From positions 2,183-66,182 of the forward strand of contig MENK01000035.1 in the NCBI GenBank assembly GCA_001768235.1: a stretch of DNA of 64,000 nt, in the 5' to 3' direction. This document shows positions 10,273 through 20,300 of this stretch, piece after piece (position 1 is the first letter of the stretch; the number at the start of each line of letters is the position of its first letter). A model generated the notes under the pieces. The model was given only the letters and a program-made list of their open reading frames with translations. It did not search any database and had not been told where the DNA came from. The stretch comes from Bacteroidetes bacterium GWB2_32_14 (GTDB lineage Bacteria; Bacteroidota; Bacteroidia; Bacteroidales; UBA12077). The translations under genes and the position numbers were made by a program.

Positions 10273-10890
10273 TTATTCTCCCTGATATAACAATTCAATG
10301 GTTTTGGCACGTAAAAAACTTTTGAAGAAATTTTCAAAATCTTCTTCAGTAAAACTAATTTTATATGCGCCATCTGCAGGGCCAATCTTAAATCCCCCTT
10401 TAATTGATTCACTGAATGTTAATTCAAGATTTTTGTTTAACTCTCTTCCTGATTTTTCTTTAAAATAATCTGTAAATTCTTTTTCAAGTTTTGCAGGCAA
10501 TAAAATTGAAAGATCAATGGTTTCGTGTTTTTGTGGATTCCAGTTTTTTACTGCTGTTTCTATAATTTCTTTTACAAATTTCGTGTCGTCGAATGATTTT
10601 TTTACCGGCTCGTCAATTACTTTGCTAATTATTAACTCTGTAATCTGCTGTTTTACCGTACGTAACGTTTGTTTTGCCGCAAGCTGAATTTCAGAAGCAG
10701 TAATTTTTTGGATTTCAGAAGCTCTCTGCTCTGCTTTAGTAACAATTGCTTTGGCTTCTTTTTCTGCATCCTGCATTATTTTTAATGCTTCTGATTTGGC
10801 ATCAGTCAATATTTTATCTGCTTCCTGATTTGCTTTTTCAACACCTTCGTTATAAAGCTTCTGGGTTAATTCCTGTAATTTATTTTCCAT
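10273..10890 (-). CDS. ntpE: V-type ATPase subunit E (peripheral stalk)
   Basis: A 205-residue protein with a long charged, Ala/Glu/Lys-rich coiled coil (about residues 1-95), then a globular C-terminal domain. This is the standard layout of V-type E, which forms the peripheral stalk with subunit G. It is the first gene of the V-type operon, with a -7 promoter element 37 bases ahead. No separate G gene is visible in the operon. Confidence 0.92.
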   Translation of the reverse strand: MENKLQELTQKLYNEGVEKANQEADKILTDAKSEALKIMQDAEKEAKAIVTKAEQRASEIQKITASEIQLAAKQTLRTVKQQITELIISKVIDEPVKKSFDDTKFVKEIIETAVKNWNPQKHETIDLSILLPAKLEKEFTDYFKEKSGRELNKNLELTFSESIKGGFKIGPADGAYKISFTEEDFENFFKSFLRAKTIELLYQGE

Positions 10891-10926
10891 ATTTTAAGGT
10901 CTTTTTATTCTTTATAAAACTGAATA

Positions 10927-10934
10927 CAAAGCTA
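10927..10934 (-). promoter_or_regulatory. Candidate -7 promoter element of the V-type ATPase operon
   Basis: The minus strand reads TAGCTTTG, an exact match to TAnnTTTG, placed 37-44 bases before the subunit E start. The 204-base gap (10891-11094) is otherwise extremely AT-rich and holds no open frame. No -33 TTTG at the right spacing was seen. Confidence 0.5.
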
Positions 10935-11094
10935 ATAAATATTAGATAATAATATATTACTTGATTCAGATTTTAATATAAATTATATAATTATGTATAT
11001 TTATAATAAAGTACATATGTATTTATTCGAGGCAAATGTAAACGAGAAATATTAAAATCCAAATGATAAAAGTTAGGTTAAGAAAAAAAGAAAG

Positions 11095-11478
11095 TTAATT
11101 TTTTCTTTTTAAAAAGGCAATAATTAATATCACTTCAAAAACAGTATAAAGGACATACAACACGAGAAACGAAATAAGAAAAATTACTGCATGTTTGGGA
11201 TTTAAAAAAGAATAACCAATAATAAATACAAGATAAATCATCATTTTAACCCCGCTGATTAAAATAAAATTACTCGAGAATTTTGACAGTTCTTTTTCAC
11301 TTATGCGAATCAGGAACGTATGAAACGCTATTGTTAAGCCGGCTATGAATAGTAATAAAAACCAAAATGCCGGCAGGTAATAACTTTTTAAAACTGTTTG
11401 AAAAAGTATAAACGATACAATAAATATGAGTATAGTATAAACTATGCTCTTAATAATAAACTTACCTAAAACCTGCAT
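11095..11478 (-). CDS. Small four-helix membrane protein (AtpI-like, F-type ATPase accessory position)
   Basis: A protein of about 127 residues with four hydrophobic segments (roughly 6-27, 35-55, 70-92, 98-122) and short charged loops, ending FLKRKN. Bacteroidota commonly carry a protein of this size between bactofilin and atpB, and it is taken as an ATP synthase I-like assembly factor by position. Here seven V-type genes separate it from atpB. A TTG three codons upstream is possible, but the ATG at 11476-11478 is preferred. Sequence alone does not prove function. Confidence 0.65.
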   Translation of the reverse strand: MQVLGKFIIKSIVYTILIFIVSFILFQTVLKSYYLPAFWFLLLFIAGLTIAFHTFLIRISEKELSKFSSNFILISGVKMMIYLVFIIGYSFLNPKHAVIFLISFLVLYVLYTVFEVILIIAFLKRKN

Positions 11479-11608
11479 GTTAACCAATTATTTTAAAAAG
11501 ATTTAATGGCATAAACAGCTTGAAAAATAACCCTTGAGATTGAAAGTACACCTGTGTTGGAGAACAACCGGTTTAATTCATTGAACAAATATAATTCATC
11601 CGGCAACA

Positions 11609-11637
11609 TCTGTCTGTCATTTGAGAAGACAGACAGA
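11609..11637. repeat. Ten-base inverted repeat between bactofilin and the AtpI-like gene
   Basis: TCTGTCTGTC and GACAGACAGA are perfect complements around a 9-base loop, in the 175-base gap after bactofilin. There is no adjoining T-run on either strand, so it is not a standard terminator. It may be an mRNA processing or stability hairpin, or a protein site. Confidence 0.5.
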
Positions 11638-11653
11638 GTATCTGGCAATATCT

Positions 11654-12061
11654 TTAAACCGTTTTTTCTTCTTTTATCCCACCGATTGTATTTTCTATTT
11701 TTACATTTGTTGTTGATTCTTCTCCCATATTACAGTTTCCTGTAAATTTTGAACCGGGTTCGATAGCTAATTTTTTAGTAATAATATCACCATAAATTTT
11801 TGATGTGGCTTTAAGGGAAAGTAATTCATTTACTCTTATTTTCCCTTTAATTTCTCCTAATACCTCGGAATTTTTACAAACTACTTCACCATGAATTTTT
11901 CCCGTCTCTCCTATAACCAGTTTGCCGGTGGTTTTAAGGTTTCCTACTAACGAACCATCAATTCGAATATCTCCATTTGAATTGATATCGCCTTTGATAT
12001 CTGTTCCTAAACCAATCAGATTTATTGCATTCGTCGTTTCTGTTTCGTTATATTTTGCCAT
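11654..12061 (-). CDS. Bactofilin (polymer-forming cytoskeletal protein)
   Basis: A 135-residue protein with the bactofilin core, a run of short beta repeats rich in Gly and hydrophobic residues (GTDIKGDINSNGDIRIDGSL onwards, about residues 18-110) that folds as a right-handed beta-helix and polymerises without nucleotide. The N- and C-terminal tails are short and charged. Bactofilin next to ATP synthase accessory genes is a common Bacteroidota arrangement. A -7 element lies 53 bases upstream. Confidence 0.88.
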   Translation of the reverse strand: MAKYNETETTNAINLIGLGTDIKGDINSNGDIRIDGSLVGNLKTTGKLVIGETGKIHGEVVCKNSEVLGEIKGKIRVNELLSLKATSKIYGDIITKKLAIEPGSKFTGNCNMGEESTTNVKIENTIGGIKEEKTV

Positions 12062-12113
12062 TGTCTCGAATTTTAGTATTTATAAATTAAATTATCAGTT
12101 AGAGTTTAAACGA

Positions 12114-12121
12114 CAAATATA
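12114..12121 (-). promoter_or_regulatory. Candidate -7 promoter element for bactofilin
   Basis: The minus strand reads TATATTTG, matching TAnnTTTG, 53-60 bases before the bactofilin start. The surrounding gap 12062-12218 is AT-rich and shows nothing else. Confidence 0.4.
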
Positions 12122-12218
12122 AAAAAAAATTATTTGAAACTCTTTTCATATACTCATCGAATATTCTTTAAAACAACATTATGTATTTTTCTATTTATGC
12201 TCAATTTTTTGATTGATT

Positions 12219-15125
12219 TTAAAAATGAACTAAATCTATTTCGAAAATTGCCTGGTAAAAAAATTCCGAAGTAAAGGGAGTATATCCAACCCGAATACCC
12301 GAGTTAAAAGGAAAAATCATTCTTAACAAATGAAAATCAGCAGTTAATTCAGCCCCAAAACTCGACATATTGTATTTTGCCCAATAAATTTGGTTTTCGC
12401 TTTCATTTAATGCCTGAAAAGAGTTAAATGCATAATCGAAAAATAAATCCCCTTTAAATCTCTTAATATATAAAAGAGGGCCAATACTCCAGTCTGGATA
12501 AGCTATTGGAAACACATAATCGAAGTATAAACTGGCTAATTTTTCGGTTCTAAATTTAGTAATCCCTCTCGGGAAAGATAAGTTACTGTTAAATAAGTAC
12601 AAATCGGGTTTTTGTACCTGGTATCCTAAATTTAATTCGATACCATGGTTCGTGAAAAACCCAGGTAAATATGTTTTTAATTTAATGTTCGACATATACC
12701 CAAACAGTTCTTCTTCAAAAGGAGTATTAAACAGGTTAATATCAAGCATAGCGCCAACGCGGGGCTGCAAATCACGCGAAGCTCTTTTTTTCTGGTAGTA
12801 AATTATTAATTCGGACTGTACAAACTCATTTCCTTTTATGTAATAATCTTCCAGGTAATTGTAGTAAAATGTATTTCTAAAATCAATGTTTACCCGGGGA
12901 ATAATACCTCCCTGCATAGAACCTTCAGAAAAAGTTAAAGGAACATATATGTCAAAATTATATGATATCGCATTGTAATCAAGTTCGGGGTTCCAGTAAG
13001 TATTTTCAGGAGCAAAATAACTATTAAAATCACCATAATTAATTGCAAATTTTAATACAGGATAAAACCCTTTATAGGTAAATGATGTTGAGAAATAATG
13101 ATGATCGTTTTTGTAAGCATAGCTTAAAACTGATTCTGCCGTACTTAACTTATTTTGTGATAAAAGCATTATTCCGGGATGTAAGTTGTTTAGTAATTCA
13201 TCTGGATTTGATAGCGCTGAATTCACCTGTGTTTCTTCATAGTCAAAATAAAAAGGAACCCAGCTATGAAAGTTAAACACGTTTGCAAATTTTGAATATG
13301 ATTTTACCGAATACTGATTCTGGGGAATTGATTTTTCAGAAACAGGGTTGTTTTCTTGTTCTGCTAATTTGTCAACAAAAACAGGTTTTATAATCTTTGT
13401 AGCTGGCACCTCCGCCCAAGAACCACGTTCTACAGGAATAGCAGCAAGCCTGCTCCCTTGCGAAGTATGTTCACTTACAATTAAAATATTCCTGTTCGGA
13501 TTTATGCAAAAATCGGTTATCCCGTTTCGTGATGCTGATATCCTGTGGCTTTTATTGTTGTTTATATCAAAAATATTTACTTCGTTTTGTCCGTTTTCAT
13601 CAGAGAGATAAAACAAACTGTTCTTGGCGGGTGTAATTCGTTGAATATCATTATTCCCTGCATTATAGAGTACTTCCCATAAATTATCTTCAATGTTGTA
13701 TTTCGAAATCTGTTTTCCTTCCGGTGTATGTTCAATAACAAAAATATCTTTCCCGTCATCAGACCATTTTGGACGCTGAATAAAGTTGTCGGAAGGAATA
13801 CGCTGAATAACAGTACCATTAAATGAACTTATAATTGTAAGGAAATATTCATTTTCGGGAGAAACTTCAACAACAACAATTTTGTTTGCATCTTCAGAAA
13901 TAGCGGGACTAAAATAGCGGCCTTTTCTTACAGTCACTCGTTCTTTTTTAGTTGACATATTATACATCTTGATTGATGTAAATTCCCGATTCTGCCATCG
14001 TTTGTCAGGCTTATATTCCGCCCATACAATAAAGTTTTTTGAATACGAAAAATCATCAGAAATAAGTGTTCCGGGTTCGTGTATTATTTTTTCTTCGTCC
14101 GGATTAACAAACACAAATTGAGGGATATGTGAAAGGCCTGTTTTTAAAGCCAGAATATTCTTATCGTCAACATAAACCGGGTTTATATAGTTTTCGTAAC
14201 CCTTTATTGTATAATTCTGAAAAAATTTAGGCTCAACAGTTTCATACATAAGATTTTCAATTGCCCAAACACTATCAAGGTAATTTATTGCTTCACAATA
14301 CAGGTTTTTCTGGTTTTTTCCGGTTTGTTTTTTTACCCCTCTTGAAAACATGAATGGTGTTGGAAATAAAGTATATGAATTTTTTGCCACATGATTTTCA
14401 ACAAGACTCCAGGATTTATTTCCATATTTTGTTCTGGCATAAGCTGTTAACAAATACCCGAATTCATATTGATTTGGAATATATGCATTGTAAGAGCCGA
14501 AGAGCATTTGGTCGAAAGTATATATTTTCTCGTCGCTTAATAAATGTGTTTTTATATTTTTTAAAAATAATGGAGAACGCCCACGTCCGTAGTTTCCAAG
14601 AGCTGTTTCAGTGCAAACGGCATCACCTTCATAAAACCACATAGGCAACTGTCCGGCAACCAGGCCTGTAAATTGTTCACCAAAAACAAGAGCTAAAACC
14701 CGGGTTATTCCCTGGTTTAATTTATCGAGCTGTACAACATGCCTGAGTTCGTGCAAGCACAAATGCTCCAGCCAGGGATCGGGCAATATATCCTGAGGTG
14801 GCGTTGTGTATAGTTCCATTCGTTTGGGTGCCCAGGCAACATATCCATTGGAACGTACCGTTTGATTATGGAGAATTACCGATATTTTTTTAGGTTGATG
14901 TTCTAACGATTTCCCTGCTTTTGTATAATAATACTCAAGAATATTTGCTATTCTCCCGGCATCTTCTGCAAACTCGCTTCCAAAAATTATTTGAAAATGC
15001 TCTGTTTTTATCTGTTTCCATTTAACATTTGCCGGATCTTGCCCCGTAGAATAAAACTGAGCTTTCAGCCTGACAGAAAAAAGCAGGAAAATCAGGATTA
15101 ATGTAAAGATTGTGTTTTTTTTCAC
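12219..15125 (-). CDS. Secreted gluzincin-like peptidase with beta-propeller and C-terminal outer-membrane barrel
   Basis: A 968-residue protein with a GTG start and a signal peptide (about 1-22, ending LKAQ). Residues 125-129 are HELRH and residue E166 lies in WFYEGDA, the HExxH plus downstream Glu pattern of gluzincin metallopeptidases (peptidase MA-like). Residues of about 310-600 form TolB/PD40-type propeller repeats with Asp-Gly-rich turns. From about 650 to the last residue (Phe) the sequence alternates like a beta-barrel. It is often annotated only as a Tol-like protein. Location is inferred to be the outer membrane; the substrate is unknown. Confidence 0.75.
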   Translation of the reverse strand: MKKNTIFTLILIFLLFSVRLKAQFYSTGQDPANVKWKQIKTEHFQIIFGSEFAEDAGRIANILEYYYTKAGKSLEHQPKKISVILHNQTVRSNGYVAWAPKRMELYTTPPQDILPDPWLEHLCLHELRHVVQLDKLNQGITRVLALVFGEQFTGLVAGQLPMWFYEGDAVCTETALGNYGRGRSPLFLKNIKTHLLSDEKIYTFDQMLFGSYNAYIPNQYEFGYLLTAYARTKYGNKSWSLVENHVAKNSYTLFPTPFMFSRGVKKQTGKNQKNLYCEAINYLDSVWAIENLMYETVEPKFFQNYTIKGYENYINPVYVDDKNILALKTGLSHIPQFVFVNPDEEKIIHEPGTLISDDFSYSKNFIVWAEYKPDKRWQNREFTSIKMYNMSTKKERVTVRKGRYFSPAISEDANKIVVVEVSPENEYFLTIISSFNGTVIQRIPSDNFIQRPKWSDDGKDIFVIEHTPEGKQISKYNIEDNLWEVLYNAGNNDIQRITPAKNSLFYLSDENGQNEVNIFDINNNKSHRISASRNGITDFCINPNRNILIVSEHTSQGSRLAAIPVERGSWAEVPATKIIKPVFVDKLAEQENNPVSEKSIPQNQYSVKSYSKFANVFNFHSWVPFYFDYEETQVNSALSNPDELLNNLHPGIMLLSQNKLSTAESVLSYAYKNDHHYFSTSFTYKGFYPVLKFAINYGDFNSYFAPENTYWNPELDYNAISYNFDIYVPLTFSEGSMQGGIIPRVNIDFRNTFYYNYLEDYYIKGNEFVQSELIIYYQKKRASRDLQPRVGAMLDINLFNTPFEEELFGYMSNIKLKTYLPGFFTNHGIELNLGYQVQKPDLYLFNSNLSFPRGITKFRTEKLASLYFDYVFPIAYPDWSIGPLLYIKRFKGDLFFDYAFNSFQALNESENQIYWAKYNMSSFGAELTADFHLLRMIFPFNSGIRVGYTPFTSEFFYQAIFEIDLVHF

Positions 15126-15133
15126 TTCTTAAA

Positions 15134-16750
15134 TTATTGAATTACTATGGTTTTACTATAGAAAAAGTTCGTTGAAGAAATTCTGACAATATATACTCCA
15201 TTTGAAATATTCCCTATTGGTAATTGTGTTTCCACCTGTTTTGATGAATTATTTAAGTCCCACCTGTTTAGAATTTGCCCATCTGTAGATACTATTTCAA
15301 CTTTTATTTCCAATTCTTTAAATAAGTCTATTGATAAAAAGAGATAATCATGTGCAGGATTTGTAACTTTTATTTTTTTTACATACTCGTTCATATTCCC
15401 AATAATCAAAGGGTCTGCAACGGTATAGTGATATTCATTGCTGCTTATAACAATTGAGTCTGTAGAACTATATCCTGTTATTTTATAATAAACATCTGTG
15501 CCTGAGGGAAGCAAACTAATTGAGCCGCTGTAAATATTGCCTGATGCTGTCATTGTAATGCTGTTTGGATAATTTCCCGAAGCATGTCCCCAGAGAATTT
15601 TTAACGATTCAACCATTTCGGTTTTATCGGTTAATGTAGCATATATTGTAGTTGCATTTCCCGAATTTGGCGAAGCCGGGTTCGTATAAATATTACTTAT
15701 ATTTAAATCAGAACCCGATGATTGATCAATTTCTAATTCGAGGTAAACGGGTAAATGATCCGACATGTTGTAAAGAGCTAGAGCAACATCTGCCGGAACA
15801 CTCGTGTTGGTTGAAGTATTAAATTGACTATCGAATGAGCTCCCATCCTGCCCAATCACCTTGTATGAGCCGGGAACATATCTTGCCTTTTGTGTCCCGT
15901 TCATAATATATTCCGAAGCCAATATAAAATCAAACCGATCGTCCATTCCTCCTGTAGAATAACATTCGCCGGATGTATGTGTTGATTGGGTATGATAAAA
16001 CCTGTAATCATAATTGTTGTTCCAAGCACCAATCTGGTTTGCGGGATCATAAAATTTATATAACGAATTTGTCGGGTTAATTAACTCCTGAAAGGCTCCT
16101 TCTGTTGAAGTATATAAATTTAAATCTCCCATAAAAAGAAAATTCCCTCGTTGCCCAAGTCCTGTAAAATAATCCATTACAATATCTGCTTCTGTAGTTC
16201 TTTCCTGGATATCTTCTGAAGAACTTCCTGCTTTTAAGTGAGCTACCATACATGTTATAAAAACAGTATCGTTAATTGTTGATAAATCAGGAGAATTGTA
16301 ATAAAACGTGTAAACATTAAAAATTTTTTCTGATGATATAGAAAAAATCAAGGGTACCTGATTTTTTAAAGTTAATTTATTGGAATTGTAAAATAGCGTG
16401 TTTGCAAGATAAATTTCCGGAAAATCAGTTCTTTTGTAATATGTAACACCATCCACATTTAATGCATTGTTTAATAAATACGTGGCATCGTCATCAACAG
16501 GGTAAGCATCCTCTCCATCCAGTTCGTTTACTGTAAATATATCGGGTTTAGCATGTTTAATTATTGTTTTCAGGTACCCGTTCTTTGCATCTACCGGGTT
16601 TGTTGAGCTTGTGCAATCGTAAACATTTTTCCCGTAATACAATAAATTGTAATGCATCACTTTTATGGTATCCTGAGTAAAAGCATGCGTTGTCATAAAA
16701 AAGACTAGCAATGTTGCCAACGAGAATTTCATTTTTAATCTTTTTACCAT
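15134..16750 (-). CDS. Secreted endonuclease/exonuclease/phosphatase-family protein with T9SS sorting domain
   Basis: A 538-residue protein. A signal peptide is present whether the start is at 16750 or at the internal ATG at 16732 (MKFSLATLLVFFMTTHAFTQ), which looks the better start. Residues of about 25-350 show the endonuclease/exonuclease/phosphatase fold, with VNELDGED, FMGDLNLY and a late MSDHLPVYLEL (catalytic Asp-His). The last 75 residues form a T9SS type A sorting domain ending GVYIVRISS. It is probably an extracellular nuclease or phosphoesterase; the substrate is not known. Confidence 0.82.
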   Translation of the reverse strand: MVKRLKMKFSLATLLVFFMTTHAFTQDTIKVMHYNLLYYGKNVYDCTSSTNPVDAKNGYLKTIIKHAKPDIFTVNELDGEDAYPVDDDATYLLNNALNVDGVTYYKRTDFPEIYLANTLFYNSNKLTLKNQVPLIFSISSEKIFNVYTFYYNSPDLSTINDTVFITCMVAHLKAGSSSEDIQERTTEADIVMDYFTGLGQRGNFLFMGDLNLYTSTEGAFQELINPTNSLYKFYDPANQIGAWNNNYDYRFYHTQSTHTSGECYSTGGMDDRFDFILASEYIMNGTQKARYVPGSYKVIGQDGSSFDSQFNTSTNTSVPADVALALYNMSDHLPVYLELEIDQSSGSDLNISNIYTNPASPNSGNATTIYATLTDKTEMVESLKILWGHASGNYPNSITMTASGNIYSGSISLLPSGTDVYYKITGYSSTDSIVISSNEYHYTVADPLIIGNMNEYVKKIKVTNPAHDYLFLSIDLFKELEIKVEIVSTDGQILNRWDLNNSSKQVETQLPIGNISNGVYIVRISSTNFFYSKTIVIQ

Positions 16751-16761
16751 TGAATTTTTTA

Positions 16762-17115
16762 TTAAAGCTTCGTTGCTTTATATCCCTGCGAAGTAAGAAT
16801 TTCAACTATCTTGTCTCTGAAATCACCCTGAATAATAATCTCGTTATCTTTTATTGATCCTCCAACGGCGCATTTTGTTTTAAGAAGTTTGGCCAGTTCT
16901 TTTAAATCTTCTTCTGATCCGACAAATCCGTTAATAAGCGTGGCTTGTTTTCCCTTTTTTCGTGCCCTTACATCCATATATACTTTGAGTTTTTGTTTCG
17001 ATGGATGAAGAGTTTCTTTTTCTTTATTTTCTTCGTTTGATTCGTATTTATAATCGGGATTTGTGCTATATACAATATCTTTCCTGTCTTTCCACTTATT
17101 TGCAGCCATAATCAT
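16762..17115 (-). CDS. SUI1/eIF1-family translation initiation protein (YciH type)
   Basis: A 117-residue protein whose last 70 residues match the SUI1 domain: the basic RKKGKQATLINGF segment, then KCAVGGSIKDNEIIIQGDFRDKI. Bacterial YciH members are thought to influence start-site fidelity on the 30S subunit. The N-terminal 45 residues are charged linker. A second ATG two codons in (17109, MAANKW) is an equally likely start. It lies 11 bases upstream of the secreted nuclease-like gene. Confidence 0.88.
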   Translation of the reverse strand: MIMAANKWKDRKDIVYSTNPDYKYESNEENKEKETLHPSKQKLKVYMDVRARKKGKQATLINGFVGSEEDLKELAKLLKTKCAVGGSIKDNEIIIQGDFRDKIVEILTSQGYKATKL

Positions 17116-17268
17116 CTGTTTTAAATTTCGTTATCAATTATTGTAATATAAAATTTTTCAGAATTTGGCTAAATTACTTATTTTCGAAGCAAATAATCAA
17201 AATTGTATATTCTTTTTGTTCTAAAAACAATAATTTTACCGAATTTCCATTATTAAAAGAATTTAATT

Positions 17269-17276
17269 TAGATTTG
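17269..17276 (+). promoter_or_regulatory. Candidate -7 promoter element for the DUF2723 gene
   Basis: TAGATTTG matches TAnnTTTG, 35 bases before the ATG at 17311. A TTTC at 17244-17247 could be a weak -33 element. Confidence 0.4.
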
Positions 17277-17310
17277 ACTTTTTAATACAAAACACAAATA
17301 ACAAGAATCA

Positions 17311-20300
17311 ATGAAAAATTTTAAGCTTATTGATCAGATTACTGGATGGATTGTTTTTCTGATAGCATCAACAGTTTATTTGTTAACAATAGAACCAACA
17401 ACCAGTTTTTGGGATTGTGGAGAGTTTATAGCAACCGCTTTTAAGCTTGAAGTCGGGCATCCCCCCGGGGCTCCCCTGTTTATGATTATTGCCCGGTTTT
17501 TCTCACTATTTGCAAGCGACGTTACCCAGGTTGCTAAAATGGTAAATACCATGTCGGCTCTTGCAAGTTCTTTTACAATCTTGTTCCTTTACTGGACCAT
17601 AACTCATCTTGCTAAACGCTTAGTTTCTGAGACTTCAGAGCTGACTACCGGGCAAACAATTGCTATTATTGGCAGTGGATTAGTTGGTTCATTGGCTTAT
17701 ACTTTTTCTGATACATTCTGGTTCTCTGCTGTAGAAGGAGAAGTTTATGCTCTTTCATCGTTTTTTACAGCATTCGTGTTTTGGGCAATTTTAAAATGGG
17801 AAAATGTTGCAAACGAGAAATATGCTAACCGCTGGTTAGTCCTCATAGCCTATTTAATGGGATTGTCTATTGGTGTACATTTGCTTAATCTGTTAGCTAT
17901 TCCCGCAATTGTTTTTGTTTATTATTTTAAAAAATATCCTGTTACACGGAAGGGTGTTATTGCCGCTTTGGTTATTTCTTTGGTTATTTTAGGAACTATC
18001 ATGTATGTTATTATTCCCGGAGTAATAACTTTTGCTACATGGTTTGAACTCCTGTTTGTAAATGGATTCGGGTTACCTTTTAATTCGGGAGCGTTTTTTT
18101 ATGCTGCTCTTCTTATTGGCCTTATCGTTTGGGGAATTTATTTTACACATAAAAAGAAAAAAGTTGTATTAAATACAATTATTTTAGGTTTTACAGTAAT
18201 CCTTATAGGATATTCAAGTTTTACAATGATTGTAATCCGCTCGTTGGCCGACACTCCTATGGATGAAAACAATCCTGAAACAGTATTTAACTTACTTCAT
18301 TATTTAAACCGTGAACAATATGGCGATCGCCCGCTTGTTAAAGGCCAGTACTACAGCGCCCCGGTTATTGACAGCAAAGAACCATATACTTACAGGCAAA
18401 AAGACGGGAAATATATAAAATCATATTCCTTAAACTCGATATATACATACGATCCTCGTTTTGTTACTATTTTTCCAAGAATGTACAGTCCTAAACAAGA
18501 GCATATTGACGAATACAATAAATGGGCTGATATCAAGGGAAAAAAAGTAACCGTAACAGGATATAACGGTGAGCCAGAAGTTCTTGTTTTACCAAGTTTT
18601 GGTGAAAATCTGAAGTACTTTTTCAAATACCAAATCGGGCACATGTATCTCCGCTACTTCATGTGGAATTTTTCTGGCCGGCAAAACGATATTCAAAGCC
18701 ATGGCGAGATGCTGAATGGAAACTGGATTACCGGAATAAAAGCAATTGATAATACCCTGGTTGGTCCGCAAGATAACTTACCGGAAGGGTTAAAAAACCA
18801 TAAATCAAGAAATGTATATTACATGCTTCCTTTTTTGCTTGGTTTGGCAGGATTTTATTTCCAGTTACGCCGTCATTTTAACGATTTTATTGTCGTTTTT
18901 CTGCTGTTTATTTTAACCGGGCTGGCAATTGTTGTTTACTTGAATCAATATCCTTTACAGCCTCGTGAACGTGATTATGCATATGCTGCTTCGTTTTATG
19001 CTTATGCAATCTGGATTGGACTTGGATTACTATCAATTTATAATTTCCTCAAGAAAAAAGTAAATGCAGTCGTTAGTGCAAGCCTTGCAACAATCTTTTG
19101 TTTAATCTTTGTTCCTGGAATAATGGCAAAAGAAAACTGGGATGATCACGACAGATCCGACAGGTATATTGCCCGTGATTATGCTGCAAATTATCTAAAC
19201 TCATGTGCTCCCAATGCCATATTGTTTACAAATGGTGATAACGATACTTTTCCTCTTTGGTATGCCCAGGAAGTTGAAGGTATAAGAACCGATGTCCGTG
19301 TTGTGAATTTATCATTACTCAATACCGATTGGTATATCGACCAAATGAAGCGAAAAGCATACAATTCAGAACCGGTACCATTTGGAATGAATCATGAACA
19401 ATACATAAATGGAGTACGAGATGTTATTTATATTAATGACAGAATAAAGGATTATGTAGATTTGAAAAAAGTAATTGATTTTGTTGCTGATGACGATAAA
19501 AGGACAAAATTACAAGTAGGAGCAGATGAATGGATTGACTATCTACCTACAAACAAACTTATACTTCCTGTAAATAAAGAAAAAGTATTATCAACCGGAA
19601 TTGTTAAACAGAAAGATGCCGATCTCATTGTTCCCGAGATACCCTTCGTTCTTAACAAACAACGTATTACGAAAGCTGAATTGATGATTCTTGATTTATT
19701 GGCTACCAACAATTGGGAACGACCGGTTTATTTTGTATCAACCGGAGGCGATGGTGATGTTGGACTCGACGATTATCTTCAACTCGAAGGTTTTGCTTAT
19801 AAACTGGTTCCTATAAAAACACCCGGCAAAGGATACCTGGATATTGGACGTATCGATTCTGAAATCATGTATAATAAGCTTATGAACGAGTTTAAATGGG
19901 GTAACATGAACAAAACCGGTATTTGGATGGATCATACTATTGTAAGAACTGTTTCTGTTATGCGAATACGTAATAATTTTAATCGTTTAGCCCAACAATT
20001 AATCCTTGAAAATAAAAATGACTCTGCATTAGCAGTTCTTGATCGTTGTGCTGAATTAACCCCACACAGGAACATTCCTTACGATTTATTTACTCTCGAT
20101 ATAATAGAATCATATTACAGGCTTGGAGCTAATGAAAAAGCAGATAAACTGGTTGAAGAATTTGCTAATATTACAGAGAAAGAATTAAATTATTATTTTT
20201 CTGTTCCCGAAAAATTTGCTGCTTCGCTCGATTATGAACAACGATTATCTGTTCATATTTTACAACGCCTTATTGAATATACCAAACATTTTGGACGTAA

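Noticed and set aside
11490..11690. An open minus-strand frame overlapping the end of bactofilin and the following gap, about 70 codons
   Set aside because: It has no proper start codon before its middle, shows no resemblance to AtpZ or any family, and the first part only reads bactofilin in another frame.
16557..16805. An 82-codon minus-strand frame overlapping the secreted nuclease-like gene start and the SUI1 gene end
   Set aside because: It overlaps two well-supported genes in another frame and has no coding character of its own.
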